Assembly (NCBI RefSeq): GCF_001563285.1
Contig: NZ_CP005188.1
Location: forward strand, 2,857,501 to 2,921,500
Direction: 5' to 3'
From: Sphingobium sp. MI1205
GTDB taxonomy: Bacteria; Pseudomonadota; Alphaproteobacteria; Sphingomonadales; Sphingomonadaceae
DNA: 64,000 bases
Made by a program: the position numbers and the translations under genes. Of this stretch, positions 55,084 through 63,025 are shown in pieces. Numbering within the stretch: position 1 is the stretch's first letter; each line of letters opens with the position of its first letter. Under the pieces are notes generated by a model. The model searched no databases and had not been told where the DNA came from. It saw nothing but the letters and a program-made list of their open reading frames with translations.

Positions 55084-55755
55084 TCACGCCGCTGGCCTGG
55101 CACTGTAGAGCCCTGGAAACATCGCCTTGAACGCGGCGAGCTTGGGTGCATCCCAACGCTGGATATAAGGGTGACGCGGGTTGCGCTTCATGAAATCCTG
55201 ATGATAGCTGTCGGCCAGCTGAAAGCCGCCCGACCGTTCGACACGCGTCACGATCGGATCGCGCCACAGGCCCGCTTTGCCAAGTTGCGCCAGATAAGCC
55301 CTCGCCGCCTTGTCCTGCCCTTTGTTCAACGGAAAAAGCGCACTGCGATAATGGGTGCCACGGTCCGGCCCCTGATAATTGAGCGTCGTCGGATCGGCGA
55401 CCACGGAAAAGAAGATGCGCAGCAGCGTCGCATAGCTGACCTGTTTAGGATCGTAGGTCACGCGCACCGCTTCGGCAAAGCCGGTATCGCCGCGGCTGAC
55501 CCGCTCATAATCGACTTTGCGCCCAGCAGGTCCACCGTCAAAGCCGGACACAACCTGCCGCACGCCCTTCACATGGGAAAAAACCCCTTCGACGCCCCAG
55601 AAGCAGCCACCCGCGAAAATAGCGGTTTCGCTTTTACCGCCAGCGGGCACGTCAATTGCGGGGACAGGAGCATGCACCGGACGCTCGGCGCGCACCGGAA
55701 CAGCGACGGCTAGAGCCGCCAATATGGCCATAGCTATGCCGTCAGAGCGGCGCAT
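55084..55755 (-). CDS. msrA: peptide methionine sulfoxide reductase A, exported, single cysteine
   Basis: About 223 residues from the ATG at 55755 (a GTG at 55776 is in frame). A signal peptide (AILAALAVAVPVRA) suggests a periplasmic enzyme. The MsrA core follows: FAGGCFWGVEGVFSHVKGV with catalytic Cys (C51), GDTGFAEAVRVTYDP, DPTTLNYQGPDRGTHYRSALF and FQLADSYHQDF. It reduces Met-S-sulfoxide. The catalytic Cys is the only cysteine in the protein, so recycling cannot use an internal disulfide as in common MsrA enzymes. Confidence 0.94.
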   Translation of the reverse strand: MRRSDGIAMAILAALAVAVPVRAERPVHAPVPAIDVPAGGKSETAIFAGGCFWGVEGVFSHVKGVRQVVSGFDGGPAGRKVDYERVSRGDTGFAEAVRVTYDPKQVSYATLLRIFFSVVADPTTLNYQGPDRGTHYRSALFPLNKGQDKAARAYLAQLGKAGLWRDPIVTRVERSGGFQLADSYHQDFMKRNPRHPYIQRWDAPKLAAFKAMFPGLYSARPAA

Positions 55756-55942
55756 TTTCCGCCACCGAAGAGGCACTCATGCTGGACGATGCGGCCATGG
55801 CGGGAGTGGTGAGCGCCGGAGGAGCGCTGGGCTGGAGAGCCAAGACGCCGATCGCACCCACGACAAACCCGCCCAGAAAGCGCAGGAACAGATCGGATTT
55901 CAGGAATGCCAACATGGCCATGTTCCTTTTCATCTTTACCAA
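55742..55942 (-). CDS. small single-span membrane protein
   Basis: A 66-residue frame with one hydrophobic helix (about 20-38, FLGGFVVGAIGVLALQP) and a Ser/Ala tail. It ends inside the start of msrA (14-bp overlap with the ATG start) on the same strand, so co-translation is plausible. Starts at residues 1, 4 and 8 are all possible. No family is recognised, and the gene is not certain. Confidence 0.45.
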   Translation of the reverse strand: MVKMKRNMAMLAFLKSDLFLRFLGGFVVGAIGVLALQPSAPPALTTPAMAASSSMSASSVAENAPL

Positions 55943-56153
55943 GGCGGGACGATTAGCAGCTTGTAGCTTAGCCCGGTGTTAACAGGTCAAATCAGGTTTT
56001 GAATCGAAACGGGATATAAACCGCCACGGTCATCTACAAGACGGCGTGCGGGAAAATATCCGTTTCCGATTCTGACAGGATAGAAGGAACGGGCAGGCGT
56101 CGCCCGCTCCTAATGCCCGGTTCTCCCGTCTTCCGACGGCGAGAATTTCACGC

Positions 56154-57356
56154 TTATTTCAGCGCGGCGCAGGCTTCCTGGATGCGCTTGCACGCCTTGG
56201 CCAGCACTTCTTCCGACGTCGCATAGCTGATGCGGAAAGCAGGCGAGAGACCGAAGGCCGCGCCATGGACCGCGGCGACGCGAGCCTCATCCAGGAAGTA
56301 GCCGATCAGCTTTTCATCGCTGTCGATCAACTGCCCCTTGGGCGTGGTCTTGCCCATCACGCCGCTGGCGTCGGGATAGACGTAGAAGGCGCCTTCGGGC
56401 GTCGGGCAATCGAGGCCTGGCGCGTCGTTCAGCATCGAAACGACCATGTCGCGGCGCTTCTTGAAGGCGGCGTTGCGCTCTTCCAGGAAATCCTGATCGC
56501 CGGTCAGCGCGGCAACCGCCGCCGCCTGGCTGATCGAGCAGGGATTGGAGGTAGACTGCGACTGCAGCTTGCCCATCGCCTTGATGATCCATTCCGGGCC
56601 ACCAGCGAAACCGATGCGCCAGCCGGTCATCGAAAACGCCTTGGAACAGCCGTTCACCGTCAGGGTCCGATCATAGAGGTCCGGGCAAACCTGCGCGATG
56701 GTCGCGAAGGGGGTCGGCGCGTACCAGACATGTTCATACATGTCGTCGGTCATGATCAACACATGCGGATGACGGCGCAGCACTTCGCCCAGTTCCTTCA
56801 GCTCGCTCGCCGAATAGGCCGCGCCCGAAGGGTTGGACGGCGAGTTCAGGATCAGCCACTTGGTCCTGGGCGTGATCGCGGCGTCAAGCTGCGCGGCGGT
56901 GATCTTGTAACCCTGGCTCGCCGGGCCTTCGACGAAGACAGGCGTGCCGCCCGCGAAGTTCACGATGTCGGGATAGCTGACCCAATAGGGGGCCGGAATG
57001 ATGACTTCATCGCCCACATCGACGGTCGCGACCAGCGCGTTGAACAAGGTGTGCTTGCCGCCGGAGTTCACGCTGATCTGGCTGCGCTTGTAGGTCAGGC
57101 CATTGTCGCGGTTGAACTTGAACGCAACGGCATCCTTGAGTTCAGCGGTGCCGTCCACATCGGTGTAGCGGGTCAGGTTCTTGCGGATCGCGGCAATGCC
57201 AGCTTCCTTGACGAAATCGGGGGTGTCGAAATCGGGCTCGCCCGCCGACAGGCCAATAACATCGACGCCATCGGCTTTGAGGGCATTCACGCGCGCGCTC
57301 ATCGCCAGGGTGGCGGAGGGCTGGATGCGGCCGAGGGCAGCGGAAGTCTGGCTCAT
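56154..57356 (-). CDS. aspartate-family (class I) aminotransferase
   Basis: A 400-residue PLP enzyme of subgroup I-gamma, like AatA/AspC of alphaproteobacteria. Blocks: LSAGEPDFDTPDFVKEAGI, YTDVDGTAELKDAV, WLILNSPSNPSGAAYS, and NGCSKAFSMTGWRIGFAGG with the Schiff-base lysine. The expected reaction is aspartate plus 2-oxoglutarate to oxaloacetate plus glutamate; some relatives also accept prephenate. It is monocistronic, with a REP-like pair upstream. Confidence 0.9.
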   Translation of the reverse strand: MSQTSAALGRIQPSATLAMSARVNALKADGVDVIGLSAGEPDFDTPDFVKEAGIAAIRKNLTRYTDVDGTAELKDAVAFKFNRDNGLTYKRSQISVNSGGKHTLFNALVATVDVGDEVIIPAPYWVSYPDIVNFAGGTPVFVEGPASQGYKITAAQLDAAITPRTKWLILNSPSNPSGAAYSASELKELGEVLRRHPHVLIMTDDMYEHVWYAPTPFATIAQVCPDLYDRTLTVNGCSKAFSMTGWRIGFAGGPEWIIKAMGKLQSQSTSNPCSISQAAAVAALTGDQDFLEERNAAFKKRRDMVVSMLNDAPGLDCPTPEGAFYVYPDASGVMGKTTPKGQLIDSDEKLIGYFLDEARVAAVHGAAFGLSPAFRISYATSEEVLAKACKRIQEACAALK

Positions 57357-57467
57357 CGTGACACTCTTTCTGAAGGATCGCTTTGAATCCGCGATGCGGA
57401 CGCGCGCTCCTTTAGTGCGCTATGGCTTGAGGGGCAACCGCCAGTTGGGTTGACATGGCTCCTTCTC

Positions 57468-57543
57468 CGTCATTCCAGCGCAAGCTGGAATCTGACCTGT
57501 GAAGCGCAATCCGCATGAGATACCAGCTTGCGCTGGGGTGGCG
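57468..57543. repeat. REP-like palindromic pair, copy 5
   Basis: Arms 57468-57493 (CGTCATTCCAGCGCAAGCTG at its start) and about 57517-57543 (CCAGCTTGCGCTGG inside) mirror each other across about 24 bp. It sits between the pabC-like stop and the aminotransferase start, all on the minus strand. Confidence 0.8.
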
Positions 57544-57546
57544 GCG

Positions 57547-58170
57547 TTATCTGGCCAGTGTCGCAGCGACCATGCCCCGCGCGGCGTTGCCGATGAAGAA
57601 GCCATTCTCCAGATCGCGAGGCCTAAGGTCAGCTTCGACCGCTTCGCCCATTTCCAGGAGACTGCGGCGCAGGACGCCGGGAAGCAGCCCACGTGACAGG
57701 GGCGGCGTCACCAGCTTGTCACCGCGCTCGACGAAAACGGACGAGAAGCAGCCTTCGGTGAGGAAACCTTCATGGTCGGTCATCAGCACCTCATAGGTGC
57801 CGCCCCGCTTCAAGGCGTCGCGGTAAATCGCGCGATCGGTGGTCTTGTGCGCCAGACTGGGATCATCGCCGGGAACTTTCCGCGGCACGACCGCCACCTG
57901 CATGATCGCCTGTGGCCAGGTGCGATGTTCGCGCACTTCGATCGCGATCGATCCCCGGCGGGAAACGAGCAGGCGCAGGCGGCTGCGTTCGCGCAGGCGA
58001 AAAGTCGCGGCCTGAAGTTCGTTGCGCACGTCGTGACGGTCGAAGATGAAGTCCAGCGCAGCGGCGCTCGCCTTCAGCCGTTCAAGATGCAGCTCCAGCA
58101 GCCTGATGCCATCGACCGGATCGAAGGCCATTGTTTCCAGCAAGTCAAACCGTCCGTCAGCCAACGACAT
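57547..58170 (-). CDS. class IV aminotransferase, probable aminodeoxychorismate lyase
   Basis: A 207-residue fold-type IV PLP enzyme. FDLLETMAFDPVDGIRLLELHLERLKASA is typical of PabC joined or adjacent to PabB; the PLP lysine is in AHKTTDRAIY, and LMTDHEGFLTEG and TPPLSRGLLPGVLR follow. It would release pyruvate from 4-amino-4-deoxychorismate to give p-aminobenzoate for folate. It starts 28 bp after pabB on the same strand. In many species the two are one fused protein. Confidence 0.85.
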   Translation of the reverse strand: MSLADGRFDLLETMAFDPVDGIRLLELHLERLKASAAALDFIFDRHDVRNELQAATFRLRERSRLRLLVSRRGSIAIEVREHRTWPQAIMQVAVVPRKVPGDDPSLAHKTTDRAIYRDALKRGGTYEVLMTDHEGFLTEGCFSSVFVERGDKLVTPPLSRGLLPGVLRRSLLEMGEAVEADLRPRDLENGFFIGNAARGMVAATLAR

Positions 58171-58198
58171 CGAAACTATTCAAGCCCCCTTAGCCCAA

Positions 58199-59377
58199 CT
58201 ACCCGGCGGTGGTGAGAAAGCGCCCCTTGGCGAGACATTCCGCCCACTCGGATGCTGCATCCGAGTCTGCAACAATGCCCGAACCCAATCCAAGGCGCCC
58301 CTCCGTCATGCCTTCTTCAACCCAAATCGTGCGGATGGCAACATTGAAGGCAGCATCGCCATTCGGATCAATCCAGCCCATCGCCCCGGTGTAGACGTCG
58401 CGGGAGAACGGTTCGACCATGTCGATGATCTCCATCGCCCGCACCTTGGGCGCGCCGGTGATCGATCCGCAGGGAAAGAGGATGCGCAGGATATCGACCG
58501 GGCCCAAACCGGGCAGCAGCCGGGCGCGAATGCTCGACACCAGCTGGTGAACGGTCGGATAGGTTTCGACATGGAAGAGGTCAGGGACAGTGACCGTGCC
58601 AGCACGCGACACGCGGGACAGGTCATTGCGCAGCAGATCGACGATCATCAGATTTTCGGCACGCTGCTTGGCGTCGGCCTCCAGTTCCCGTGCGAGCGCG
58701 GCGTCGGTGGCGGGATCGGCGGAACGGCGCGCGGTGCCCTTCATCGGCCGGGCGGTCAGCTGCCCGCGCACATTGGTGAAGAACAACTCTGGCGAAAAAG
58801 ACAATATGTCATGCGCGCCGGTGCGCATCACGCCCCCGTATCCCGCGCGCTGGCGTGGCCGGATGGCGGCATAAAGGGCCATGATGTCGCCTGTGAAACG
58901 CACGGCGCAGGGAAAGGTAAGGTTCACCTGATAAATGTCGCCTGCGCGGATATATTCCTGCACCCGGTCAAAGGCGGCGCGATATGCCTGCTCGTCCACC
59001 AGCGGCTGCGGGGGTTCGATGCTTGCGGCGGCAGGATCGGGCAGAAGGCCGGGCATCAGCGCGGGATCGATCGGGCGATGCCCTTCAAACAGGCCGAACC
59101 ATAGCAGCGGCATCGCGGACGCCCGGCCCCGGTGATCAAAGGCGAGCTGGCGCAGTCGATCCTCCAGAACCAGTCCTGCCTCGTAACTGATATAGCCAGC
59201 GGCATGCAGCCCCCTCTCCGCCGCCTCGGCAATGCGGTCGAGCGCGGGCTGAACGTCCTCAAGGGCATGGGCGGCGATTATCTCGACCGGGTCGCGGTAA
59301 AGGCGGGCCGGTGCGGCGCCACGCTCTCGCGCGTCGTCGAACAGGACAAAGGCTTCGGAAGGACCGGGCAGTCGCAT
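58199..59377 (-). CDS. pabB: aminodeoxychorismate synthase component I
   Basis: A 392-residue chorismate-utilising enzyme. QLTARPMKGTARRSADPATD holds the lysine characteristic of PabB (K in PMKGTA) rather than anthranilate or isochorismate synthase; NLMIVDLLRNDLSRVS, LFPCGSITGAPKVRAMEIID and LGLGSGIVADSD are further active-site blocks. With a PabA glutaminase (not in this window) it aminates chorismate. The pabB-pabC order here forms a folate mini-operon. Confidence 0.93.
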   Translation of the reverse strand: MRLPGPSEAFVLFDDARERGAAPARLYRDPVEIIAAHALEDVQPALDRIAEAAERGLHAAGYISYEAGLVLEDRLRQLAFDHRGRASAMPLLWFGLFEGHRPIDPALMPGLLPDPAAASIEPPQPLVDEQAYRAAFDRVQEYIRAGDIYQVNLTFPCAVRFTGDIMALYAAIRPRQRAGYGGVMRTGAHDILSFSPELFFTNVRGQLTARPMKGTARRSADPATDAALARELEADAKQRAENLMIVDLLRNDLSRVSRAGTVTVPDLFHVETYPTVHQLVSSIRARLLPGLGPVDILRILFPCGSITGAPKVRAMEIIDMVEPFSRDVYTGAMGWIDPNGDAAFNVAIRTIWVEEGMTEGRLGLGSGIVADSDAASEWAECLAKGRFLTTAG

Positions 59378-59469
59378 CGGGCCGTCTTAACAGCCTTTTG
59401 GACAGGCGAAAGGGCAACTGCGCTTTATGCACCGTTGCGCTTCCAGCCGCCAGGCCATAGGAGGAGCGC

Positions 59470-59853
59470 ATGAGCAATCCGCCGCCCATCGACGCCACAC
59501 AACGGCCGCTGCGCCCCGCCCTTGCGCTGGCGCTGCGGGGCCGGTGTCCTGCTTGTGGCGATGGCGCGATGTTCGTGCGGTTCCTGAAGCCGAGTCCCGC
59601 CTGCAATGCTTGCGGACAGCCATGGAATGTGTCGCAGGCGGACGATTTCCCCGCCTACATAGTCATCCTGCTGCTCGGCCACATATTGGTGCCGCTGATG
59701 ATCGAGGTGAACAGCACGCTGGCGATCCCATTGGGGGTGCAAGCCGCCCTGTGGCCGGGGTTGGCGGTGATACTCGCCGCGCTGATGATCCAGCCGGTCA
59801 AGGGGGCGGTGATCGCCTTTCAATGGACCCGGCGAATGGATGGCTTTGCCTGA
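59470..59853 (+). CDS. DUF983 membrane protein
   Basis: A 127-residue protein. A zinc-ribbon-like start (GRCPACGDGAMFVRFLKPSPACNACG, two CxxC pairs) is followed by ADDFPAYIVILLLGHILVPL and a second hydrophobic helix, the DUF983 pattern. It is placed in the inner membrane with two helices. In some alphaproteobacteria the family lies near cytochrome oxidase genes, but none are here. Function unknown. Confidence 0.85.
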   Translation: MSNPPPIDATQRPLRPALALALRGRCPACGDGAMFVRFLKPSPACNACGQPWNVSQADDFPAYIVILLLGHILVPLMIEVNSTLAIPLGVQAALWPGLAVILAALMIQPVKGAVIAFQWTRRMDGFA

Positions 59854-59909
59854 AGACGGATCGCCGCCCTTTTCATCCGGCTGGCTGAGCGTCGCCCAGC
59901 CTGCTCATC

Positions 59910-60347
59910 TCACCCCGGTTGACGCAGGAAATTGCGTTCCATGGCTTCGCGAAGATTGACGTCGATCGTCCGGCGCCCTTCCGCACCATGGGTGACCACG
60001 GTGGTATCGCAGGTCGCGACACAAACGCCCTTCTGAAACGCCGCCGAACTGACAGTCCAGCTGGTGCGGCCGATATGGCCAATGCCGCAATGCACTTCGA
60101 ACGGATAGGGGAAGTGCGATTCCTCAACGAAGTTCAGCGATACGGCAGCCACCAGCCAGCGCACGCCCTGTTCCTGCGGGTGGCGGCCGAGATGATGGTG
60201 GAAGCGAATACGGGCGGTTTCAAAAATGCCGGAGATGGCCACATTGTTGATGTGTCCCATCGTGTCGATATCCTGGAAGCGCGTGTCCATGCTGGTGATG
60301 AAACTGTAGGCTTCGGGGCTCAATCGCCAGGATTCGGGTTTTGCCAT
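59910..60347 (-). CDS. 4HBT hot-dog acyl-CoA thioesterase
   Basis: About 145 residues from the ATG at 60347. DTRFQDIDTMGHINNVAISGIFETARIRF is the YbgC/4HBT pattern, with the Asp (in QDID) as catalytic residue; VAAVSLNFVEESHFPYPFEVHCGIGHIGRTSW follows. It likely hydrolyses an acyl-CoA in the cytoplasm; the chain type is unknown. It stands alone, converging on DUF983. Confidence 0.85.
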   Translation of the reverse strand: MAKPESWRLSPEAYSFITSMDTRFQDIDTMGHINNVAISGIFETARIRFHHHLGRHPQEQGVRWLVAAVSLNFVEESHFPYPFEVHCGIGHIGRTSWTVSSAAFQKGVCVATCDTTVVTHGAEGRRTIDVNLREAMERNFLRQPG

Positions 60348-60557
60348 AGTCCTGCTTTCCAACCGTTATCCTCAAGCTCTTAGCCAGTGCGGGCGGGGAT
60401 GCAATCGTTCGGCGAAAATTGACCTAACTGCGACCTTTTTAGCACAGGTCAGCCGTCATGACGCGATAGGGAACGCTGTGTTTCCGTTAGCCGCGATGGA
60501 CTTTGCGCGGGCTGGTTCATAGCGTGCGCCTGACCTGCCTTCACCCGTCGAGGATCC

Positions 60558-61787
60558 ATGCGCCGCTATAGCCAGATCGCCATCTTCCTCCACTGGATCA
60601 TCGCGGCGCTGCTCGCGTTCCAGATCAGCCTCGGCTGGGCGCTCGAGGATCTGGGCGCACAGGGGTTCGCCCTGTTTCAATTGCACAAATCCATCGGCAT
60701 CACCATCCTGGCCCTGACGGTCGCCCGCATTGCGGTGCGATACGGGCGACCACGTCCCGACCCCGTCGAAGGCGGCTGGCAGGGCATGCTGGCCAAAACC
60801 GTGCATGGGGGCCTCTATCTGTTCATGCTGGGCGCGCCCCTGACCGGCTGGGCACTGGTATCGACCGCGAAGGTGAAAGTGCCGACGCTGATCTTCGGCA
60901 TCATGCCCCTGCCCCACCTGCCGCTGCCAGCGGGTGCTGGCGATCCGGCATCTGCTGCGCATGCCGTGCTTGCGTGGATAGGCATCGCCTTGATTGTCCT
61001 GCATGTCGCGGGCGCGCTGCGGCATCATGCGCTGCTGCGCGACGGGCTGATCTGGCGGATGATGCCCGCGCGATCGCCGGTGCTGCTGCTTGCTTTGCCT
61101 GCCTTGATTGGGGCCGGGTTTCTGCTCGGAAGGTTGATCCTGCCTGCCACAGCGCCCCAAGCCGTTGCCGCCCCTGAAAAAGTCGCCGCGGTGGAGGAGG
61201 CTGAGCCAGTCAATATAGTCGCGGCAACTAACAATGCGGCTGGTGAGGCTGATCCGGCTCCAACAGAAAATGCGACGGTCGTGGCGCCCATCGGTCCGCC
61301 GCCGTCATGGACGGTGCAGCCGGGGGGAAGCATCACCTTTTCCGTCGGCAATGGCAACGATACCATCCAGGGCAGATTTTCCAGATGGACCGCCAGGATC
61401 ACCATGGATCCCGACCGGCCCGAGAGCGCGGACATAGATGTCGAGATCGATCTGGCGAGCGCGACAGTGGGCGACGCCTATCAGGACGGAATGCTTGCCG
61501 GTGACGAGTTCTTCGGCGTCGCGGCACATCCCAGGGCGAACTTCACCGCGAAGGGTGCTGAAAAAACGGGTGCGAACAGCTATCGCGCGGCGGGAACCCT
61601 GACCCTGAAGGGGGTCAGCAAACCCCAGGTCATCCGTTTCACCCTGTCGGGCAGCGGGGAAAAGCGGAAAGTATCCGGGTCGGCCAGTATCGGGCGCACT
61701 TTGTTCGGCGTCGGCAATGGCGAAAGCAGCACGGGTCTGGATCCCAAGGTCGCGGTGGATTTCCGGTTCGATGCCCAGGCAAAATAA
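60558..61787 (+). CDS. cytochrome b561-YceI fusion protein
   Basis: A 409-residue fusion. Residues 1-185 are a bacterial cytochrome b561 with four helices and heme histidine candidates H12, H43, H83 and H149. Helix five (about 172-192) and an acidic linker (195-245) lead to a YceI domain (about 250-409): SWTVQPGGSITFSVGN, FSRWTARITMDPDRPESA, FFGVAAHPRANFTAKGAE and ITLKGVSKP-like TLTLKGVSKPQVIRFTL. YceI domains bind polyprenyl quinones or lipids. The protein may pass electrons between membrane quinol and a periplasmic lipid carrier. Confidence 0.92.
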   Translation: MRRYSQIAIFLHWIIAALLAFQISLGWALEDLGAQGFALFQLHKSIGITILALTVARIAVRYGRPRPDPVEGGWQGMLAKTVHGGLYLFMLGAPLTGWALVSTAKVKVPTLIFGIMPLPHLPLPAGAGDPASAAHAVLAWIGIALIVLHVAGALRHHALLRDGLIWRMMPARSPVLLLALPALIGAGFLLGRLILPATAPQAVAAPEKVAAVEEAEPVNIVAATNNAAGEADPAPTENATVVAPIGPPPSWTVQPGGSITFSVGNGNDTIQGRFSRWTARITMDPDRPESADIDVEIDLASATVGDAYQDGMLAGDEFFGVAAHPRANFTAKGAEKTGANSYRAAGTLTLKGVSKPQVIRFTLSGSGEKRKVSGSASIGRTLFGVGNGESSTGLDPKVAVDFRFDAQAK

Positions 61788-61829
61788 GCGGGCGTGGATT
61801 TGCCTTCCCAATTCTGCCAAAGCGTGAGG

Positions 61830-62951
61830 ATGAGCGACAAGCCCCAGAATGTCCGCATTGAAGATGGAGTTTTCCTGGGCTTCGTCTTGCTGGTGTCGAT
61901 CGCCTTTGCACTGGTTATAGAGCCGTTTTTCGCCGCCATCCTCTGGGGCGTGATCGCCGCCATCCTGTTCGGGCCGGTGAACCAGAATCTGGTGCGGCAG
62001 ATGCCGGGACGGCGCAACAGCGCCGCTGGACTGACGCTGCTGCTGATCGTGGCCGTGGTCATCCTGCCCGCGATCATTCTGGGCGTGGCGCTGGTGCAGG
62101 AAGCAACGCTCTTTTACGGCAAGATCGAGTCGGGCGAGATCGACATCGCGCGGACATTCGACCAGTTCCAGTCGCGGCTTCCCAATTGGGCTTCGGCATT
62201 GATGGCGCGATTGGGCATCACTGATTTCGCAACCGTTCGAGAGGCATTGAGCCGGGGCGTCGCCAACAGCTTTCGATCGGTCGCGGCGCAGGTCTTCCTG
62301 ATCGGGCAAGGCGCGTTCAGCTTCTTCATTGCCCTTGGCGTCACGCTCTACCTAACCTTTTTCCTGTTGCGGGACGGACCCGCGCTGGCCGCCGCTCTGG
62401 ACCGCGCTGCACCGCTGCGCACCTCGCACAGGCGCGCGCTGATGCAACAGTTTGTCCTTGTGACCCGCGCCACGATCAAGGGCAGCGTCGTCGTGGCCAT
62501 CGTCCAGGGCTTTATCGGCGGCGGCGTGTTCTGGGCGCTGGGGATACAGGGGTCGCTGCTTTGGGGCGTGCTGATGGGGTGCTTCTCGTTGATCCCGGCG
62601 GTGGGGACGGGGCTAGTATGGCTGCCGGTCGCGCTCTATCTGTTGGCGACGGGCGCATTGATCAAAGGCATCATCCTGATCGCCTGCGGCGTCTTCGTCA
62701 TCGGCATGATCGACAATATATTGCGTCCCATCCTCGTCGGGCGCGACACGCGCATCCCGGATTATGTGGTGCTCATCACCACATTGGGCGGGATCGACAT
62801 GTTCGGTTTCAACGGCATCGTCATCGGCCCGGTGATCGCCGCGCTGTTCATCGCCACCTGGAACATCGTGACGCGGATGCGGACAGGCGACGGGCTGGAA
62901 GGTCCGCTGACCAAGGATGAGCCATCGCCGCCCGCTACCCCGGTTCGATGA
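61830..62951 (+). CDS. AI-2E family transporter (PerM-like)
   Basis: A 373-residue inner-membrane protein from the ATG at 61830 (preceded by GTGAGG); a GTG at 61794 would add 12 residues. About seven to eight helices include FLGFVLLVSIAFALVIEPFFAAILWGVIAAI and the family block GIQGSLLWGVLMGCFSLIPAVG, with PDYVVLITTLGGIDMFGFNGIVIGPVIAAL at the end. Some members export autoinducer-2, others are sodium/proton antiporters; the substrate is open. It lies 42 bp after the b561-YceI gene. Confidence 0.9.
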   Translation: MSDKPQNVRIEDGVFLGFVLLVSIAFALVIEPFFAAILWGVIAAILFGPVNQNLVRQMPGRRNSAAGLTLLLIVAVVILPAIILGVALVQEATLFYGKIESGEIDIARTFDQFQSRLPNWASALMARLGITDFATVREALSRGVANSFRSVAAQVFLIGQGAFSFFIALGVTLYLTFFLLRDGPALAAALDRAAPLRTSHRRALMQQFVLVTRATIKGSVVVAIVQGFIGGGVFWALGIQGSLLWGVLMGCFSLIPAVGTGLVWLPVALYLLATGALIKGIILIACGVFVIGMIDNILRPILVGRDTRIPDYVVLITTLGGIDMFGFNGIVIGPVIAALFIATWNIVTRMRTGDGLEGPLTKDEPSPPATPVR

Positions 62952-63025
62952 GGGCGCGGGGTACGGGCTAAAGCCATCCCGCACGGGTTCAACGGCAAGG
63001 GGGCATCAAGAGACGGTAGTCTGGA

